This document shows, piece by piece, positions 1-12,913 of a stretch of DNA of 64,000 nucleotides. The notes beneath the pieces were generated by a model that did not search any database, was not told where the DNA came from, and was given only the letters and a program-made list of their open reading frames with translations. Position numbers and translations under genes: made by a program. Where the stretch lies: positions 124,001-188,000 of the forward strand of contig MU394118.1 of NCBI GenBank assembly GCA_022578605.1. The letters run 5' to 3'. The stretch comes from Camillea tinctor. Taxonomy: Eukaryota > Ascomycota > Sordariomycetes > Xylariales > Xylariaceae. Position 1 is the stretch's first letter; each line of letters opens with the position of its first letter.

Positions 1-455
1 TACTCGGGCGTAGATCCTTGACATAGTTAGGTTACACGACTGGTCCCGAGAATATGGTTCTCCTCTTTCCCCTCACTTTGACATTCACTCGTGTGTATAA
101 GTGAAAAGGGGGATAGTATTACTAGGCAGTTAATATGTAGTATTACGATTTCTCTGCGCTCTATACCCATGATATTGGGCTATTTTCTACTAATTCTATT
201 GGGTCGATAAAACCAAGAAAACATCTAAACCGATACTACATAGTGTACATATAGGGGAAAGTCTAAGCGATGCCTGTTATCTAGCATCGTGACAATATGA
301 GTGCCTTGATTCTAAAATTTCATGTAAGGAAAAATAAAATAAAGAAACCCCTGGATACATATTCCTGGCCATACCTAATGTTAACTAAAGGGCGTCATGA
401 TACATTGTTTAAAGTGATAGTTTCCACATCTCAAATTTCGTAGTGATATCCATCC
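1..455. other. 3' flank of the UbiA gene
   Basis: AT-rich non-coding sequence downstream of the prenyltransferase stop codon. I see no convincing gene, repeat or RNA here. Confidence 0.6.
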
Positions 456-1541
456 CTAAAAGGCAATAGTAGGGGCTATGAGGACATATTCCGAGAACAG
501 CCCCGCCGCGATCGACCCCCCAGCAAGCCAGAATCCATATCGGAACCACCACCAGCAGCTTGCGGAGTCTTTCAGTTTCACGCTAGAGATCATAGCTCCT
601 AGCGACAGGGCCGAGCCGCCTCCAGCAATAAGGAAGAACTGGAACCCCATCCTCTCCAGGTTGCCCACGGTGTACAGCAGGGAGATCATGCAGCTCAGGA
701 CGAGCCACAGGAGCGTCTTCGTGTGATCCCTGAACAGAACGGCGATACTTTTGAGCCCGACCCTGAGGTCGTCCTTGAGATCCTGGTGCGCGTAGATCGT
801 GTCGTAGATGATAGTCCAGAAGATGCTTGCGATGAAGAGGCAAGCGATCGACGGCTGCACTTCGAACCCATCGGCCTCATCATGATCCCCGAACGGGCCG
901 CCTGTGAAGGGCTGCAGGCCCATGCTGCAGGACCCCATAATGATGCCCCAGGCCAGGCAAAAGCCGAGCACAAACTGGGCGAGGTTCGTGTGCCGCTTGG
1001 CCCAGGGGTAGTAGGTCGTGCCGATGATGTTGGGCACAGCGTAGATAGCGCTACCGGACGGCATGAGCAGCAAGAAGGCAGCGGCACCAAGGCCCTGGGA
1101 CATAGTGAACAGGAAGGCGGCTCGAGGGGTAACGGCGCCCCGGGGTATGGGACGGCCGCTCGTGCGCGCGATGGACTTGTCGATGGGGGCATCCACGAGG
1201 TCGTTCCACCCGTGCGCCGCGTTAGAGAAGAAGAAGCTGCCCCCGAACATGACGGCGCACGCCCGCAGCACCTGCGACACCGGGGACCGCTGGATCACCG
1301 CCGCCAGCACGATCCCGAAGAAGTGGGGGAAGTAGATGAGGAACAGCGCCGCGGGCGGGCTTAACCGAGCCAGCTGCACGTACGGTACCCACGACGCGGG
1401 CAGACGCCCGACCCATCCCCCGGCGTGGCCGCCGCCGTACTGCTGTGCGAGACCGGTATTTTGAAACTCATCGCTAGCAAGGGCTTTCTTCATACGGTTG
1501 CCATTCCCGTTGGCCGCTGTTTTTGATATTGTTCTGCTCAT
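456..1541 (-). CDS. UbiA-family prenyltransferase, integral membrane
   Basis: Single uninterrupted 361-codon frame starting at the ATG at 1541. UbiA enzymes transfer an isoprenoid diphosphate chain onto an aromatic or other acceptor inside a membrane. Both Asp-rich metal-diphosphate sites are visible: NDLVDAPID followed by ARTSGRPIPRG near residues 113-137, and YAHQDLKDD followed by LKSIAV around residue 250. Between and after them run several hydrophobic membrane segments. The N-terminal 50 residues are polar and do not look like a clean signal peptide. The sequence before the first site (VPYVQLARLSPPAALFLIYFPHFFG) is of the type seen both in Coq2 (4-hydroxybenzoate polyprenyltransferase) and in fungal meroterpenoid prenyltransferases; the short PHFFG form points me to the secondary-metabolism type, but this is inference. 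No polyketide synthase or cyclase lies next to it in this window. Confidence 0.85.
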   Translation of the reverse strand: MSRTISKTAANGNGNRMKKALASDEFQNTGLAQQYGGGHAGGWVGRLPASWVPYVQLARLSPPAALFLIYFPHFFGIVLAAVIQRSPVSQVLRACAVMFGGSFFFSNAAHGWNDLVDAPIDKSIARTSGRPIPRGAVTPRAAFLFTMSQGLGAAAFLLLMPSGSAIYAVPNIIGTTYYPWAKRHTNLAQFVLGFCLAWGIIMGSCSMGLQPFTGGPFGDHDEADGFEVQPSIACLFIASIFWTIIYDTIYAHQDLKDDLRVGLKSIAVLFRDHTKTLLWLVLSCMISLLYTVGNLERMGFQFFLIAGGGSALSLGAMISSVKLKDSASCWWWFRYGFWLAGGSIAAGLFSEYVLIAPTIAF

Positions 1542-4407
1542 GGCTGGCTGGCTGGCTGGTTTGGTTGGGCGGTAAGGGACAGGTTATCAGAAGAGACGAA
1601 GACGTGCTCGATACGCTAGGAGAAGAAGAAAGCAACCCTAACCATCTAATTAGGTAGGTAGAGGCAGATTGTCTGTGTCCGCATACACGCAACGTACGTA
1701 TGTTGGGTAGATAATGAAACCAATACTACTTACCGACCGCTTGGAAGGGGAACGGGCTTATAGGGAAACTATACCACGGTATCCAAGGCTGCTGCTACAC
1801 TGCTATACTGTATGAGGAGGTGGGTACGGGATCTCCTTCGTGTCCGCCGTTGACCGACCATGCATTTGGGCTCCTCCCATCCCCCTGGTTCTCAGACCCT
1901 GCCTCGACAAGTTTTTTAGTTCTCGGCGTGTCCTAAAAGCCTAGTGTAGCGCACATGCAATCTTTAACGGGATAACGCTCCCCCGGGATAGTGCCCCCCG
2001 GGATAACGCCCCCGGGAATACTGTACAAACACATACCCTATCGCGTCTGCCAAGCCAGTGGGAGCAAGCATATGACTGCTGGGAAATCCACGTTGTGGGA
2101 TCCGGAATGGCTGTCTAGTGTAGCCATGGGCAATTAGAACCGGGGTTCAGGGGAGGGGAGGAGGGGGGAAATCGTTCATAGGCCTCCTCCAGGATCATTA
2201 TAGTTAATGGGGTCGCTGTAAGAGGAAGAAAGCCTGCCCCCACCAAGACAATAATCCTGAAGGATGTGTGATAAAGTATATCACAGATTGGGTTGACCCA
2301 CAGGGGGTCATGACGAGATGTTTCGACAGTACCTGACTACCTTAGTGTACCAGACTTAGACTTCACAGGTATGTATGCATAGACCTTTTCATCGATATGT
2401 CCTCATGGTAGATCCAGGTTTAGGACAACCTTACGTCAGACTAAAGAGGCTTGATGGTGGTTCAGGGTCTCGACCAATTCTGCTGCGACGGGGAGGGGGG
2501 GGGGATGTATATGTATGTAACCTATTGTCTGTCTATTTACACCAGCCAATGCTGTAGGTAGGTAGTATACATATATGTAAGGGAACAGAGTCTATTATAC
2601 GATGGCTCGTGCTTCAGTTTTTTTCCTTGCTACACTCCTTGGCCCCTTGCTATGCTACGGTATGTTCGTAATAATGAAGCAGTGTTCGTTCACCGAAGGG
2701 TAACGGAGAATGCCATCGCAAAGAAGGATCCACAACTACTGCATAGGCAGAAGAGAATCCAAGGTGGGAGAATAACGATACCTAATGAATTCCTTTACAT
2801 GACCTGGTCCTGTGAAGGGGGGAAGGGGGACTGGGCCTGTGCTCGCCTTGCTTCCGTTTCCTCTCTTTCTTCATTGTTCATTTTTGGTAAACCGTTAAAA
2901 GAGAAAATTTATGGCTTTTTCTACACTACGTTTATCTAACGATGCGTTCTTTACTCTACATACTAGCCGTTAGGGGAAGATTACCGGCAATAAATTCTGA
3001 AACTAGCATAGTCTCGGCAAATCCTTTCCGCGATAGGCGTTATAAGAAAGATAAAAAAAAAGTGAGATTCTTATTCTCTTTTTCTTTCCCTTTTCCCTTT
3101 TTTGCTCACTATTAGTTTACCAAATAGGGGGTTGTTATTACTAACCAAATATCATTATCCAATAGTTGTCGTCATCTCTAGTTTAACCAAGAATCCTTCA
3201 GAATATAAGCTTTTTCTTCCCTGATTCTGCTTTACTCTTTCACTCTTTATTAGTCTCGCCAGAGTCTAAAGACAAGGGAGGGTAACACTGGGCGGGTTTA
3301 GTGTAGTCCACTCACTGACTTCATGTCGCGGTTGTTGCTGATTATTACTAGGCTGCTAGGTAGTAAGTATACTCCATTCGGTGTAAGTGCGTCGTGTCCC
3401 GTGGGGCTGATCTTAAGTAGTCCCATTTTATCGGGCGAACCTCGCTGACCGGCGATGATCACGGCATGGCATGGCGTTAGTAGGTAGGTAGCTTCAGTAT
3501 AGTGTAAGTGGTAGTTGCACATACATACCTACACTACTTCAAAAGCTGTTCCATTATTAGAAATCGAGTTGGTTGTTGTTTTATATCTTAGGTTGTGATA
3601 TTGAAAGCTGAGACATAGCTGCATGGAGTCGAACATTATAAGATAATCTACCTGTGATTTGTAGAGTCCGCGTCTAGGTTAACCCAGCTGAAAAGAGAAG
3701 GCTTGCATTATTTGATGCAGTATAGAACCAACACGCATCTTAGCGACCTAAGAGAACATCGCCTTGCTGGTTTCCCATGTTGCTAAGAACTAGATCTTCG
3801 CATAATCGTCTCCTGCTCGTTCGATATGCCACCTCCTATTTGTGTTTGTCTCATCACCAGGCGCGACCTATGCAAAGTCCCACAAAATTCCTAAATAAGA
3901 GATATAAAGTAAGGTACCAGCGGTAGCTTGGGTTACAATGGCGCTCCTCTAATCTCAGCTCCCGCGATTATTACGAGAGTCGTTCACATGCATGGGTGGT
4001 CGTTATATAACTGATTTAACCATAACTAAGTACCCACTTATGCGTCTTGAGGGCCCAGGTTTGTCTGTAGGTGTCGAACATGGCTTGGCCCCCAGTATCG
4101 TGATATAATAATAAATCCAATTTTAATCTGTAGTGTGTAGATGGTCTGCGGTTAACAACCTTCGAGGATGGGCCTCCCTGCTGCGCCCTATAGGGCTAAC
4201 CTTACCTCTCAGAAGAGGCATGTCCAATGCCGGGTTTCTCCTGGGGAGTAAGTGCCGTCACGTACTTAAACTAGTCTGGAGCCCCCAGCAAGGAGATACT
4301 TCGCGGTCTCGTGAACTTGTTGGACACCGTGCTCTGTGTCGTCGTTCCTGTTCCTCAAAGTACGCACCTTTCCAGCACGAATCATATTGTGCCTTGTCAC
4401 CGGCACG
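1542..4407. other. gene-poor intergenic region
   Basis: About 2.9 kb between the divergent prenyltransferase and FAD oxidase genes. It holds only short open frames without family likeness, many TAGGTAGGTA-type strings (e.g. near 1645, 2556 and 3480) and a short tandem repeat at 1968-2020. It must contain the promoters of both neighbours; no specific operator could be assigned. Confidence 0.6.
1968..2020. repeat. short tandem repeat, period about 15 bp
   Basis: Three full imperfect copies plus a partial fourth of a unit beginning CGGGATA and ending in a C run start at 1968, 1984, 1999 and 2013. It is a GC-rich minisatellite in otherwise AT-rich intergenic DNA. Confidence 0.7.
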
Positions 4408-6109
4408 ATGGCTCGTTCTATAACCTGGTCGGCATTGGGTTGCCTTCTCCTATCCTCTCGCGCATTGTCTCTAGAACAAGGTGCTGCATCTGCTGCATGT
4501 CAATATCTTGAAGGGACTTTCGCTACCGAAACTGTCCTGCCCACTGATGAGCAATATCAGAACCTGAGCGAAGTCAACTGGTAAGCATGGCCTACCCCGA
4601 TCCATGCGCCTAACTTTCTCTATTCGGAAAACTTACCTTTTTATTTTCGCCGTGCAGGGTGCAGACGGCCTGGGCGTCACCGACATGCATCATCCAGCCA
4701 ACGACAGCAGAGGAGCTTTCAGAATTAGTAAAACATCTGGTTGCTCAGGATGTTCACTTCGCGGTTCGCTCCGGCGGCCACTCGCCCGCACCGCTGGGCG
4801 CGAACATCAACGATGGTGTCCTGGTTGATATGTCTAAATTTAACGCCGTGGAATACGACGCATCGCGCAACGTAGCCGTTGTTGGCTCGGGCCTACGATG
4901 GGGAGAGGTATATCGCCAACTCGACCAGTACAATGTCACCGTGGTAGGAGGTCGTATTCTGGATGTTGGTGTGGGCGGTCTGGCACTAGGAAGTGGACTA
5001 TCATATCTGACTGACCTCTACGGCTTGGTGTGCGATAACGTCGTTAACTTCGAGGTACGTGAAGCCAACTTAAGCTGACAGCATGAAAACATGAAGCTGA
5101 CGCCATTTGGGGATATGACAGGTTGTGCTTGCAGATGGCTCTATCGTAAATGCCAATGCTCAGTCCAACCCGGACCTCTGGTGGGCACTGAAAGGTGGCG
5201 CCAACAACTTTGGTAAGCTTTACGAATATATTAGGCCCCCTAAACTCCCCTGGTCCCAATATGTGTGAGCGCGAATCTTACATCTAAGCAGGTATCGTCA
5301 CGAGATTCACGCTCAATGCTTACCCTATTGTGAATGTATGGGGAGGAGTTAAGGTGTACTCTCTAGAATCGCTGCCAGCGCTATTTGACGCCATGCTCGC
5401 GTACCAGACCGTTGCCCAGAAGGACCCCTACGCGAACCTGATGTTACAGGCGTTCCCCCTTAACTCAACGATCGGCGTCATCGTCAACATGGTGTACATG
5501 AAACCAGTGGAGTCGCCATCGGTCTTTGCGCCCTTCTACAACATCTCGACCCTGGCCGACACTACCAAGCTCCAGACGCTCACCGATTTCCTGGCATCGC
5601 AATCAGCCGCAGAACTGCCCCGCCTGGACTGGTTCGCAACAAGCTTCAAGCCAGACGCCGATCTATACGGGACTCTAAAAACGATTCTGACGTCAGCCCC
5701 AGAGCTGGATCAGATCAAGGCGCTGACGGCGGGAAGCATTGCGATAGGCTGGCAACCCATCTCGGCTAGCGCGATCGAGGCTGGCCACGCGCGTGGCGGC
5801 AATGCCCTGGGTCTGGAGAGCAGCAACCAGACCTGGCTCGTCCTCGACGTCGGTTGGTGGGATTCTGAGGATGACGCTACGGCGCGCAACGCAACGAGCA
5901 GCATCATTAACAAGATTGAGGACGCCGCAAAGGGTGCGGACAAGTACGTGGACTACATCTTCATGAACGATGCCAGCGTAGAGCAGCCTGTGATTGAGCA
6001 CTACGGTGCCGAGAACGTGGACAAGCTGAAGGCTGCACAAAAGCGATATGACCCAAATCTAGTGTTCCAGAACCTGGTCCCCGGAGGCTTCAAGATACCC
6101 AGCGCATAG
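4408..6109 (+). CDS. secreted FAD-linked oxidase, berberine-bridge family
   Basis: Four exons by hand splicing: 4408-4580, 4658-5054, 5122-5212, 5292-6109 (492 aa). The start at 4408 is chosen because it gives a hydrophobic signal peptide ([17 protein letters not shown]) and an earlier in-frame ATG is not needed. The FAD_binding_4 domain follows, with RSGGHSPA carrying the likely 8-alpha-histidyl FAD anchor at about His99, then [13 protein letters not shown] and a second FAD-binding stretch ([16 protein letters not shown]). The C-terminus [14 protein letters not shown] is the usual berberine-bridge enzyme domain. At the place where bicovalent members have a Cys the sequence reads [11 protein letters not shown], so I infer a single covalent FAD link. 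Such enzymes oxidise alcohols, sugars or alkaloid-like substrates with oxygen; the substrate cannot be told from sequence. Confidence 0.88.
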
Positions 6110-8271
6110 CTACGATAGATAGGAGTTGTTTTGTGTTCTTAGTCATACGTCAAGGACTCAAGAGAGTAACGTGAAATAATATAATTAGCATATGTCTATC
6201 TTCTTTTTCTGCGTATTGTCACTGCACTGTAACCTTGGCAATCCATCAAAACCAGCCATTGTACTTCAACCGACACGTGCATTTGAACATTTTCGGAGCC
6301 CGGAAAAGAGATATATCAAATAGGGGGCTGATTTTGGTTTATCTTAGCTTATTCTTCAAAATGAACCAATGACGGAGGCGCAACGGGTGCCATATTCTGA
6401 TCTGGCTAGGTTCTTCGTAGGATCACGAGGTTACTATACTATTCACTGGTAGGCAAAGGTGGCTTGGTCTAAGGTTGCCTTTATTCACGTTGTTTCGGTG
6501 TCAACCCCGTAAATATATTTTTGTCCCGCCGAGGTCTTTAAGCAACGGTAACACCATCTACGCATTTTGATCAATGTAGATTTAGTTTCAGCCCGCCATT
6601 TCGAAAGGACTAGGCTAGAGACGGGCCAGAACTCGGTTCACCTGAACTGCTACCCTACCTGCAGTGGCGGTCCGACAGGATGGATGAACGGAAAGCTACT
6701 AAAAATGAATTTATGCCGTCGTTCACGCTACCACCTCCGTATACTACACGTTGTGGTACTCCGTATGCCTTACCCGCTTAGTCCTAGGGCTGGTCTCGCA
6801 TTGCAGAGTCGCACTCAAGCGCCTATGACCGATACCTGAATCCTGGAGTACAACATCAGTACGCCAAGGCTATACACATGGCTTCGTGCTCTATAGTGTA
6901 CTACGTAATCTTCAACACAGGTATAACGGGCGTAAGAGGAGAGGTGTCACAGATACTACACCAGTATTGTCGTCGTTCTAGCTATCTACTTAGTATCCAA
7001 TACTATACTTAGTTGCTTATTTTAACAGGGGTTTTCGCGATACTAGCCGCCGGTAGTGTTGCAGTACGTATTCCTTCGTGAAAATTTTAAAAAGAAACCT
7101 TGGATCGAGAGGGGGATGCAAAAAGCAACTTGGCCATGTAATCACCGAGCCTAGCGCCCATTGTAGCCTACCAGCATACCTAGTGTATATACAATAGCAC
7201 GAGGGATTCGTAAGCCCGTAAAAGGTTACTGATGTTAATCATTGTCTAAGTCGCTATTGGAAGGGATTTTGCGGTATCCTGCAGGGGGGAGGTTAGAAAC
7301 TACACTATATTCGGAACATTATAAAAATTTTGAAGAAGAAAAAATAAAAATGAATGTAACGGCTCAGACGGATGAACGGGCGATTAACACGATCTAAAGT
7401 TTAAAAGAATCACCATTGGACCATGGATACGACCTAACGGGTTCCTCAAGGAGTTTTCCAAGTGTAGATCATCGGTTTACGTAACTACAAAGTTGTCCTA
7501 GGATTAAATCATAGAGCGGGATAGGTAATACATATGAGAGATGATAGGGTGATCGGATGGGGAGAGCGAGAAGAGATAGGGTGGGATGGAACGGGCTGGA
7601 CGGGACAGGCAGTAGCATCCCCCTTGTTCTCTTCTTCGGCATGTAAAAAGGTCTAAGCGAGCCCACCCAAAAATTTCTGGGGATCGTGGTTAAAGTTAAG
7701 ACCCCCTTGACGGGAACTCTTCGTAGCTAAGAAGGGGGTCCGTGTGTGGTCTCTACACTAGCGGTAGTGGCCAATGGACTATAAAAAAAAAGAAATTTGA
7801 TCAGGATCTTCATCAGGTTTAGTCAGATAGGTATGTATCAGGATGACGGCCTTGGTCTCGGTTATAATGAAGGACTTGGATTCACTTTAGCTCATGATAA
7901 CTACTTACTACTTGTGTATGCAAGTACGTATGAAGGCATACCTCTTCCGTACATCTCATACAATGGTAGACCCATCGGTTAGCCGGAGCAGGCACAGGAA
8001 AACCTGCTGGACTGGGGGCTGGATTATGCTAATCGAACTCGCCCCCAGGTCAATGTGGGCTAGAATACGTACGTTCTGGCGTCTTTCCTGCCCCTTTGCT
8101 ATGTATGGTTAGTATCATATTTGACGGCGAACCAGTAGATAGGTAGTTTAGCATGCGATAGTCGTAAAAATACTTGGGCACCAACCCCATATTATCACTC
8201 ACATCCACTCACCTACCGATCTACTCTCTTACCCTTCCAGTACTACGTCGAGACTGACCCTCTTCTTCACG
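6110..8271. other. intergenic region without recognised genes
   Basis: About 2.2 kb between the FAD oxidase and the cupin gene. Only short unrelated frames are present. The last 100 bases before 8272 are pyrimidine-rich and probably carry the cupin promoter. Confidence 0.6.
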
Positions 8272-9392
8272 ATGTCGAGCACTACAGTCACCACCGGTGA
8301 TGTTGCTACCAGAGAAGCTGACCCAGATATCGGCCGGACCATCGTAGCGTAAGTCAAGTCTGGTAGAGCCTTTGCTCTTCCCTCTCCCCACAGTCTACGA
8401 TCCCCACCCCCATCTCCATCACAAACCACAAAGACGTAGATCTGAATATCCCCCACCTGAACCTTCCTTCTCTCTCTTCCTACCCATCCTCTTAGCAGCA
8501 AGAAAGCAACATGCCCCGCTAACCACAACCATATTCCCGCCCTGGGGAGGGGTGGGAACCCAAAGAAGAATCACAGTTTCGAAGGCGGCATAACCGTGCA
8601 CGTAATAACGCACCCGCGGGTGCCCTCGCGCGTCTTCGCCTACGAGATCGTGTTCCAGCTCTCGCACCCGCGCGTCGCCTCTGTCGCCGCCCTCAAGCCG
8701 CCGCTACACTTCCACCCGTGGCAGGAGGAGTACATCGAAGTGGTGGAGGGGCGGCTGGCGGTTGAGGTCGAGGGCGTCGAGCGCGTGCTCGCGCCCGAAG
8801 ATGGTGAGGTCTGCGTGAAGCCTTGGGCGCACCACCGGTTGTATTCGCCGGTCACGGAGGTGAAGGATAAGGCAGAAGGAGAAGGGGAAGGGGAAGGGGA
8901 TAAGACGAGGTTTTTGCTGTCAGGCCAGGACACGGATGCTATGTTCAGGCTTGATACGGTGTTCTTTGAGAACTGGTATGGGTATCAAGATCGCATCGTT
9001 GTCGCGGGGGAGAAGCCCAACTTGGTGCAGGTCTTGAGTGTAAGTCGCCCTTTCTTACCTTACCTTGTCATCACGATCATCCCCATCACTGTTCTCCCCC
9101 ATCTGTAAAAAGAAAATGCCCCTTTTCATAATACTTACAATGTATTCCTCTCGCCGGAGAGGAAAAAAAGATGTTCGATGCTGGGGGATCATATCTCTCG
9201 CTCCCGAATTGGGTGCCGTTCGGGCGGACGCTGTCGCGCGTCATCGGCATCGTGGTGGGCCGGTGGATCGGCGGCTTGCTGGGCTACCAGCCCTTCTACA
9301 AGAAGTGGACGAACAACTGGGATCTGGCCTGCCGCAAGATGGAGATGTCCATCTTCCAGAGGCGGTTTGCCGATAGGGCTAAGATTGAGTAA
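8272..9392 (+). CDS. cupin-domain protein of unknown substrate
   Basis: Three exons: 8272-8348, 8577-9039 and 9171-9392 (253 aa). The start at 8272 gives a short polar N-terminus (MSSTTVTTGD) that joins in frame to FEGGITVHV. A single conserved barrel carries the metal-site pattern HFHPWQEEYIEVVEG (cupin motif 1, His and Glu ligands) and a second His motif in VKPWAHHRLY. An acidic low-complexity insert of Glu-Gly repeats follows (about nucleotides 8877-8900). The C-terminal exon has an amphipathic or membrane-associating stretch (VIGIVVGRWIGGLLGYQPFYKKW) that lies outside the barrel. Proteins of this build recur in filamentous ascomycetes without an assigned reaction. The gene converges on the dehydrogenase gene, whose stop is 420 bp away. 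Confidence 0.85.
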
Positions 9393-9812
9393 GCAAGGGG
9401 GTAAGATAATGAGGTGAGAAACAAAGTGAGTGAAATGGGTAACAAAAAGGCAAAGCACACACCCTACCCACATGCATACGTACATATTTTACTACTGCTT
9501 AGAAAATGCAATCATGAAGCAAGGAGGGGGGGCATATGCTTCGCCCATTCATGAAATTTCTGAGGACATTTTCATATTATTACTACTACCCGCACATTGG
9601 TTTCCAACGGTAGAACGCCTACCGAGAGCGTACATCGCAATTTATCGATTTACAAAATAGTTCCCTCCAATTAGCTCGTGCTGTCGTGAAAAAGAATCCA
9701 TCATCATAACATCCACCACCAGCTTAGCCTGTGTTATAAAATAGGTACATCCTAAATATATCGAGTGGTTCCTTTTTCGTCTCGTTTGTCGTGATCCCGT
9801 ATAATGAAGCCT
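9393..9812. other. convergent 3' region
   Basis: About 420 bp between the converging stop codons of the cupin and dehydrogenase genes. It should hold both transcript ends; I see no further gene. Confidence 0.6.
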
Positions 9813-10946
9813 TCAGATACCGCTCTTCAGAGCAGTATTCTCCTTCGTGATCTGAGCCCACGCCGCCGTCTTCTCCCACACCTTCTCCTGCTTGGCCTCG
9901 TCGAGGCTGAGCTTGGAGCTGCTCTCCTTGTTGAGGAGCTTGAAGTATCCACGCTCGTTGGCCTTGGCCGTGTTCAGCACCAAGGCTGTCACATCCGCGC
10001 CCGCGTCCGCGGCGGTACGCATGGATGGGTCCTTGAGACGGAGCAGGGGGCGTAGCGGTTGCAGGACAAACTTCTGCACGTAATGCAGGAACTGGGGGGT
10101 GTTGGTGCGCAGGGCGCGCGAATCGACCAGGCTGCCTGGGTCAAGACACACGGCCGTGATCTTGCTCAGTGCCTCATCCTGATGAAACATTGCTTGGTTA
10201 GCCTGAGAAGCCACGTACAATTTGTTATTGACATTTTCACATGGAAAATAAAGGGAAACACAAGTGGGTCAAAAAAAAATATGTAGATCGGAGTAGATAT
10301 CTTGTTCACCCACCTTCTCAAGATATCGGTTCAGCGCATATGTCCACATAAGCACAGCAAGCTTGGAATTGGCATATCTCTCGAAACCGCGACCTTGCTT
10401 ATCAGAGTCGGGCTTGACCTGGACCAGAGTATCAAGATCCTCGGGGATGCCTGGGGGATACTTCTGGAGGCCATTCTTCCCGTCCTCATGTCCGTCACTT
10501 GTGAATAGAATGAGGCGGCCACCTTTCTCGGGGTCGAAGCTACCTAGAAGCCGCAGGACCAAGGCGGCATGTGAGATATGGTTTACTTGTATCGTCTTCT
10601 CGAGGCCGTCGGCGGTGAGCTCGGGGTCGTTCACCATGTTCCAGTAGTAGGCATTGCATATGATGCCGGTCAGAGGCGGTAGCTTGCCCTCGGTGATCTC
10701 AGAGGCGACGGCACTGGCGAACTCGTGCACGGCCGTCAGGGAGGTTAGGTCTAGCTTCCGGATGCTCGTCCGGGCGCTAGTGAACTTAGAGATAGTGGCA
10801 CGAAGCTTCTTTGTATTGGGATCATCGTCCTCGGTGCGGCGCACGGTAAGCACCAGCGTGGTCTCGGGGCTTTTGGTGAGGATTTGCTGGACGACGTGGA
10901 CGGCGAGGGAGCCGTTCGCACCGGTGATAATAATGGTACCGGCCAT
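9813..10946 (-). CDS. short-chain dehydrogenase/reductase
   Basis: Two exons on the minus strand: 10946-10314 and 10178-9813 (332 aa), phase-0 intron of 135 bp. The Rossmann nucleotide motif TGANGSLA lies at residues 8-15, with Ala in place of the usual last Gly. Further SDR landmarks are NAY at 98-100 (usually NAG), VNH with Asn122, Ser150 and the catalytic pair Tyr191-Lys195 (YANSK). The C-terminal exon (GYFKLLNKES, then a WEKTAAWAQI tail) is typical of the large fungal retinol-dehydrogenase-like SDR group. Reaction: NAD(P)-dependent carbonyl or alcohol conversion on an unknown substrate. The altered TGxxxGxA and NAY residues are unusual but the catalytic tetrad positions are kept. Confidence 0.87.
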
Positions 10947-12880
10947 GATGATGTATATATGTACTTATTTTTTTTTCTGTATTGTAACTTATGTATTAGG
11001 GAAGCAAGCAAGAGGTCTGTGTATCTGCCTGTTTCTGTCTACAGACGATTTTATGATTTACAAGAGATTGCTAGCAAATCCAGACACATGGAGAGGAGGT
11101 GGGCAGCTTGTAAGTTAAATATGATAGACAGCCTGCTAGGGATGGGATCGGCCAAGATGGAGCAAGGCAACCCAGTTTGGTAGTAGTTTATGAATGTAAC
11201 ATATAAAAGCCCGTGGTCTAGCTTATAGTGCCTGTTGGTCCAGCGTTATGGAGGTGGAGGGGGAGAAACAGAAGAAGGAATCAAAGCTCGTTGCAACATC
11301 ATGTACGCTAGCATTTCGATATGCATACGAGCTATGAGCTACCTAGGGCTGAGATATAGGACTAGGTAGGATGAGGATGGGGGTAAATGGGGAAGAGAAA
11401 GGGATAGGACGGTTCGGACGGGTAGGTATAATTGGTTGCTCCAAGTAAGCGGAAGTAAGGGGCAGGGGGTGGGTTTTTTGGCATTTGGTTTAGTTCCCAT
11501 ATAGATATATACACTAAGTACTAAGTAGTGTTAGTAATTAGGGGTTTGGTATGTGAGGATTGGTTTTCATAAACACTGTGTCTTTGATACCATTGAAACC
11601 ATTTACTACCACTACCATGTGTTGACCTAGCGATATCCGGCACTGATATGATTGATCACTGCAGGTAAGCCTAAGCCTCCTCGCTTTGATTTTGCTTTGC
11701 CCAGCATGTAAGTCTCTTTTTATAAGATTACATGCAACTTATAATACTTTCCCCATTTCATTCCCAGGGTCTTGTGTAAGTGTATTCAGCATGCAGTATG
11801 CATGGTCCTTATTGATAGGTTGATAGACATGCAACCTGTAGCTTAGAGGTTTCTATCTGACAACCTAACCTTAGCTGCTTATAATTAGTATATAGTACAG
11901 TAACATAAAACTGTGCCAGCCATTGCCGCGCCGGACTTTAGCTTAACCCCCTGACGAAACTGCTACCTTTCACTACCGTATGTACGTACATACCTACCTA
12001 GGATTCAGCGTAACTGGTTCGCACTGACTAACAACCGTCCCTTTCTTCTCTCTCTGCGACATGAGGGTGCATGGGCAGTTGTGGATCTTACAACTAGGAA
12101 CAACGTTATTCTGTGGATAAACCAACTCATCACACATCGCATTAAATAGCGAAATAGTGTATCACATGTTGCAACTCTATATACAACTACTTAACCAAGT
12201 GGTTACATGGGAGAGGAGAAATTTCACTGATAGGTACCTCCATGCATAAATTTTGTTACGATAGATTCATAATGGTTAATCTACTTGAATTCGCACCAAC
12301 CCCCCCATCTTCCAAGTGCAGATTGATCCAGCGATGTGCCACTCTCTTATATATACACCAAACTAAATACTATACCCAGGTAGGGATTAGCTAGTATCTA
12401 TTTCAGTTTATCGTTTATATGTGCCGTTCAGATCTTTGGATTAAGCATGTACCAAGGAGATCTAGTGCTACATACCTACTCTATCTTGCTTGCTGTACTA
12501 CCTATAAAGGATTAGGTACGTGTTTATTACCGGAGACCGTCAGGTACCGGTAAGAAGGTTCGGTCCCTCTCTGCATCACACTAACCTAGTAGCTAGGTAG
12601 GCACCTTAGGCGGAAGCACTCAAACCAAACATAGCAGGACTTTAGGTGGTATATATGCAGTGCCTGTCGTAACAGTAACTAGTCGAACTTTAATTATATT
12701 TACATGAGCCAGCAATAAACTATCTTATTTGAAGTCACTCGATACTACATAATCACGGATGGGTCTGAACAAACAGAGGGACGGGATAACGGCAAGTATT
12801 AGGGCCGATAGTGGAGGGAACGGATACATGTATGTACCAACTCTCGAAGAACATGTTGTAAGTATGGTTTAGGTAAAATC

Positions 12881-12881
<1 letters not shown>

Positions 12882-12911
<30 letters not shown>
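12882..12911. repeat. poly-A tract
   Basis: An uninterrupted run of 30 A residues; no target duplication or element was recognised around it. Confidence 0.85.

Positions 12912-12913
<2 letters not shown>

Noticed and set aside
2652..2939. 95-codon frame in the first intergenic region
   Set aside because: No likeness to a family, no supporting splice structure, and it lies in AT-rich intergenic DNA.
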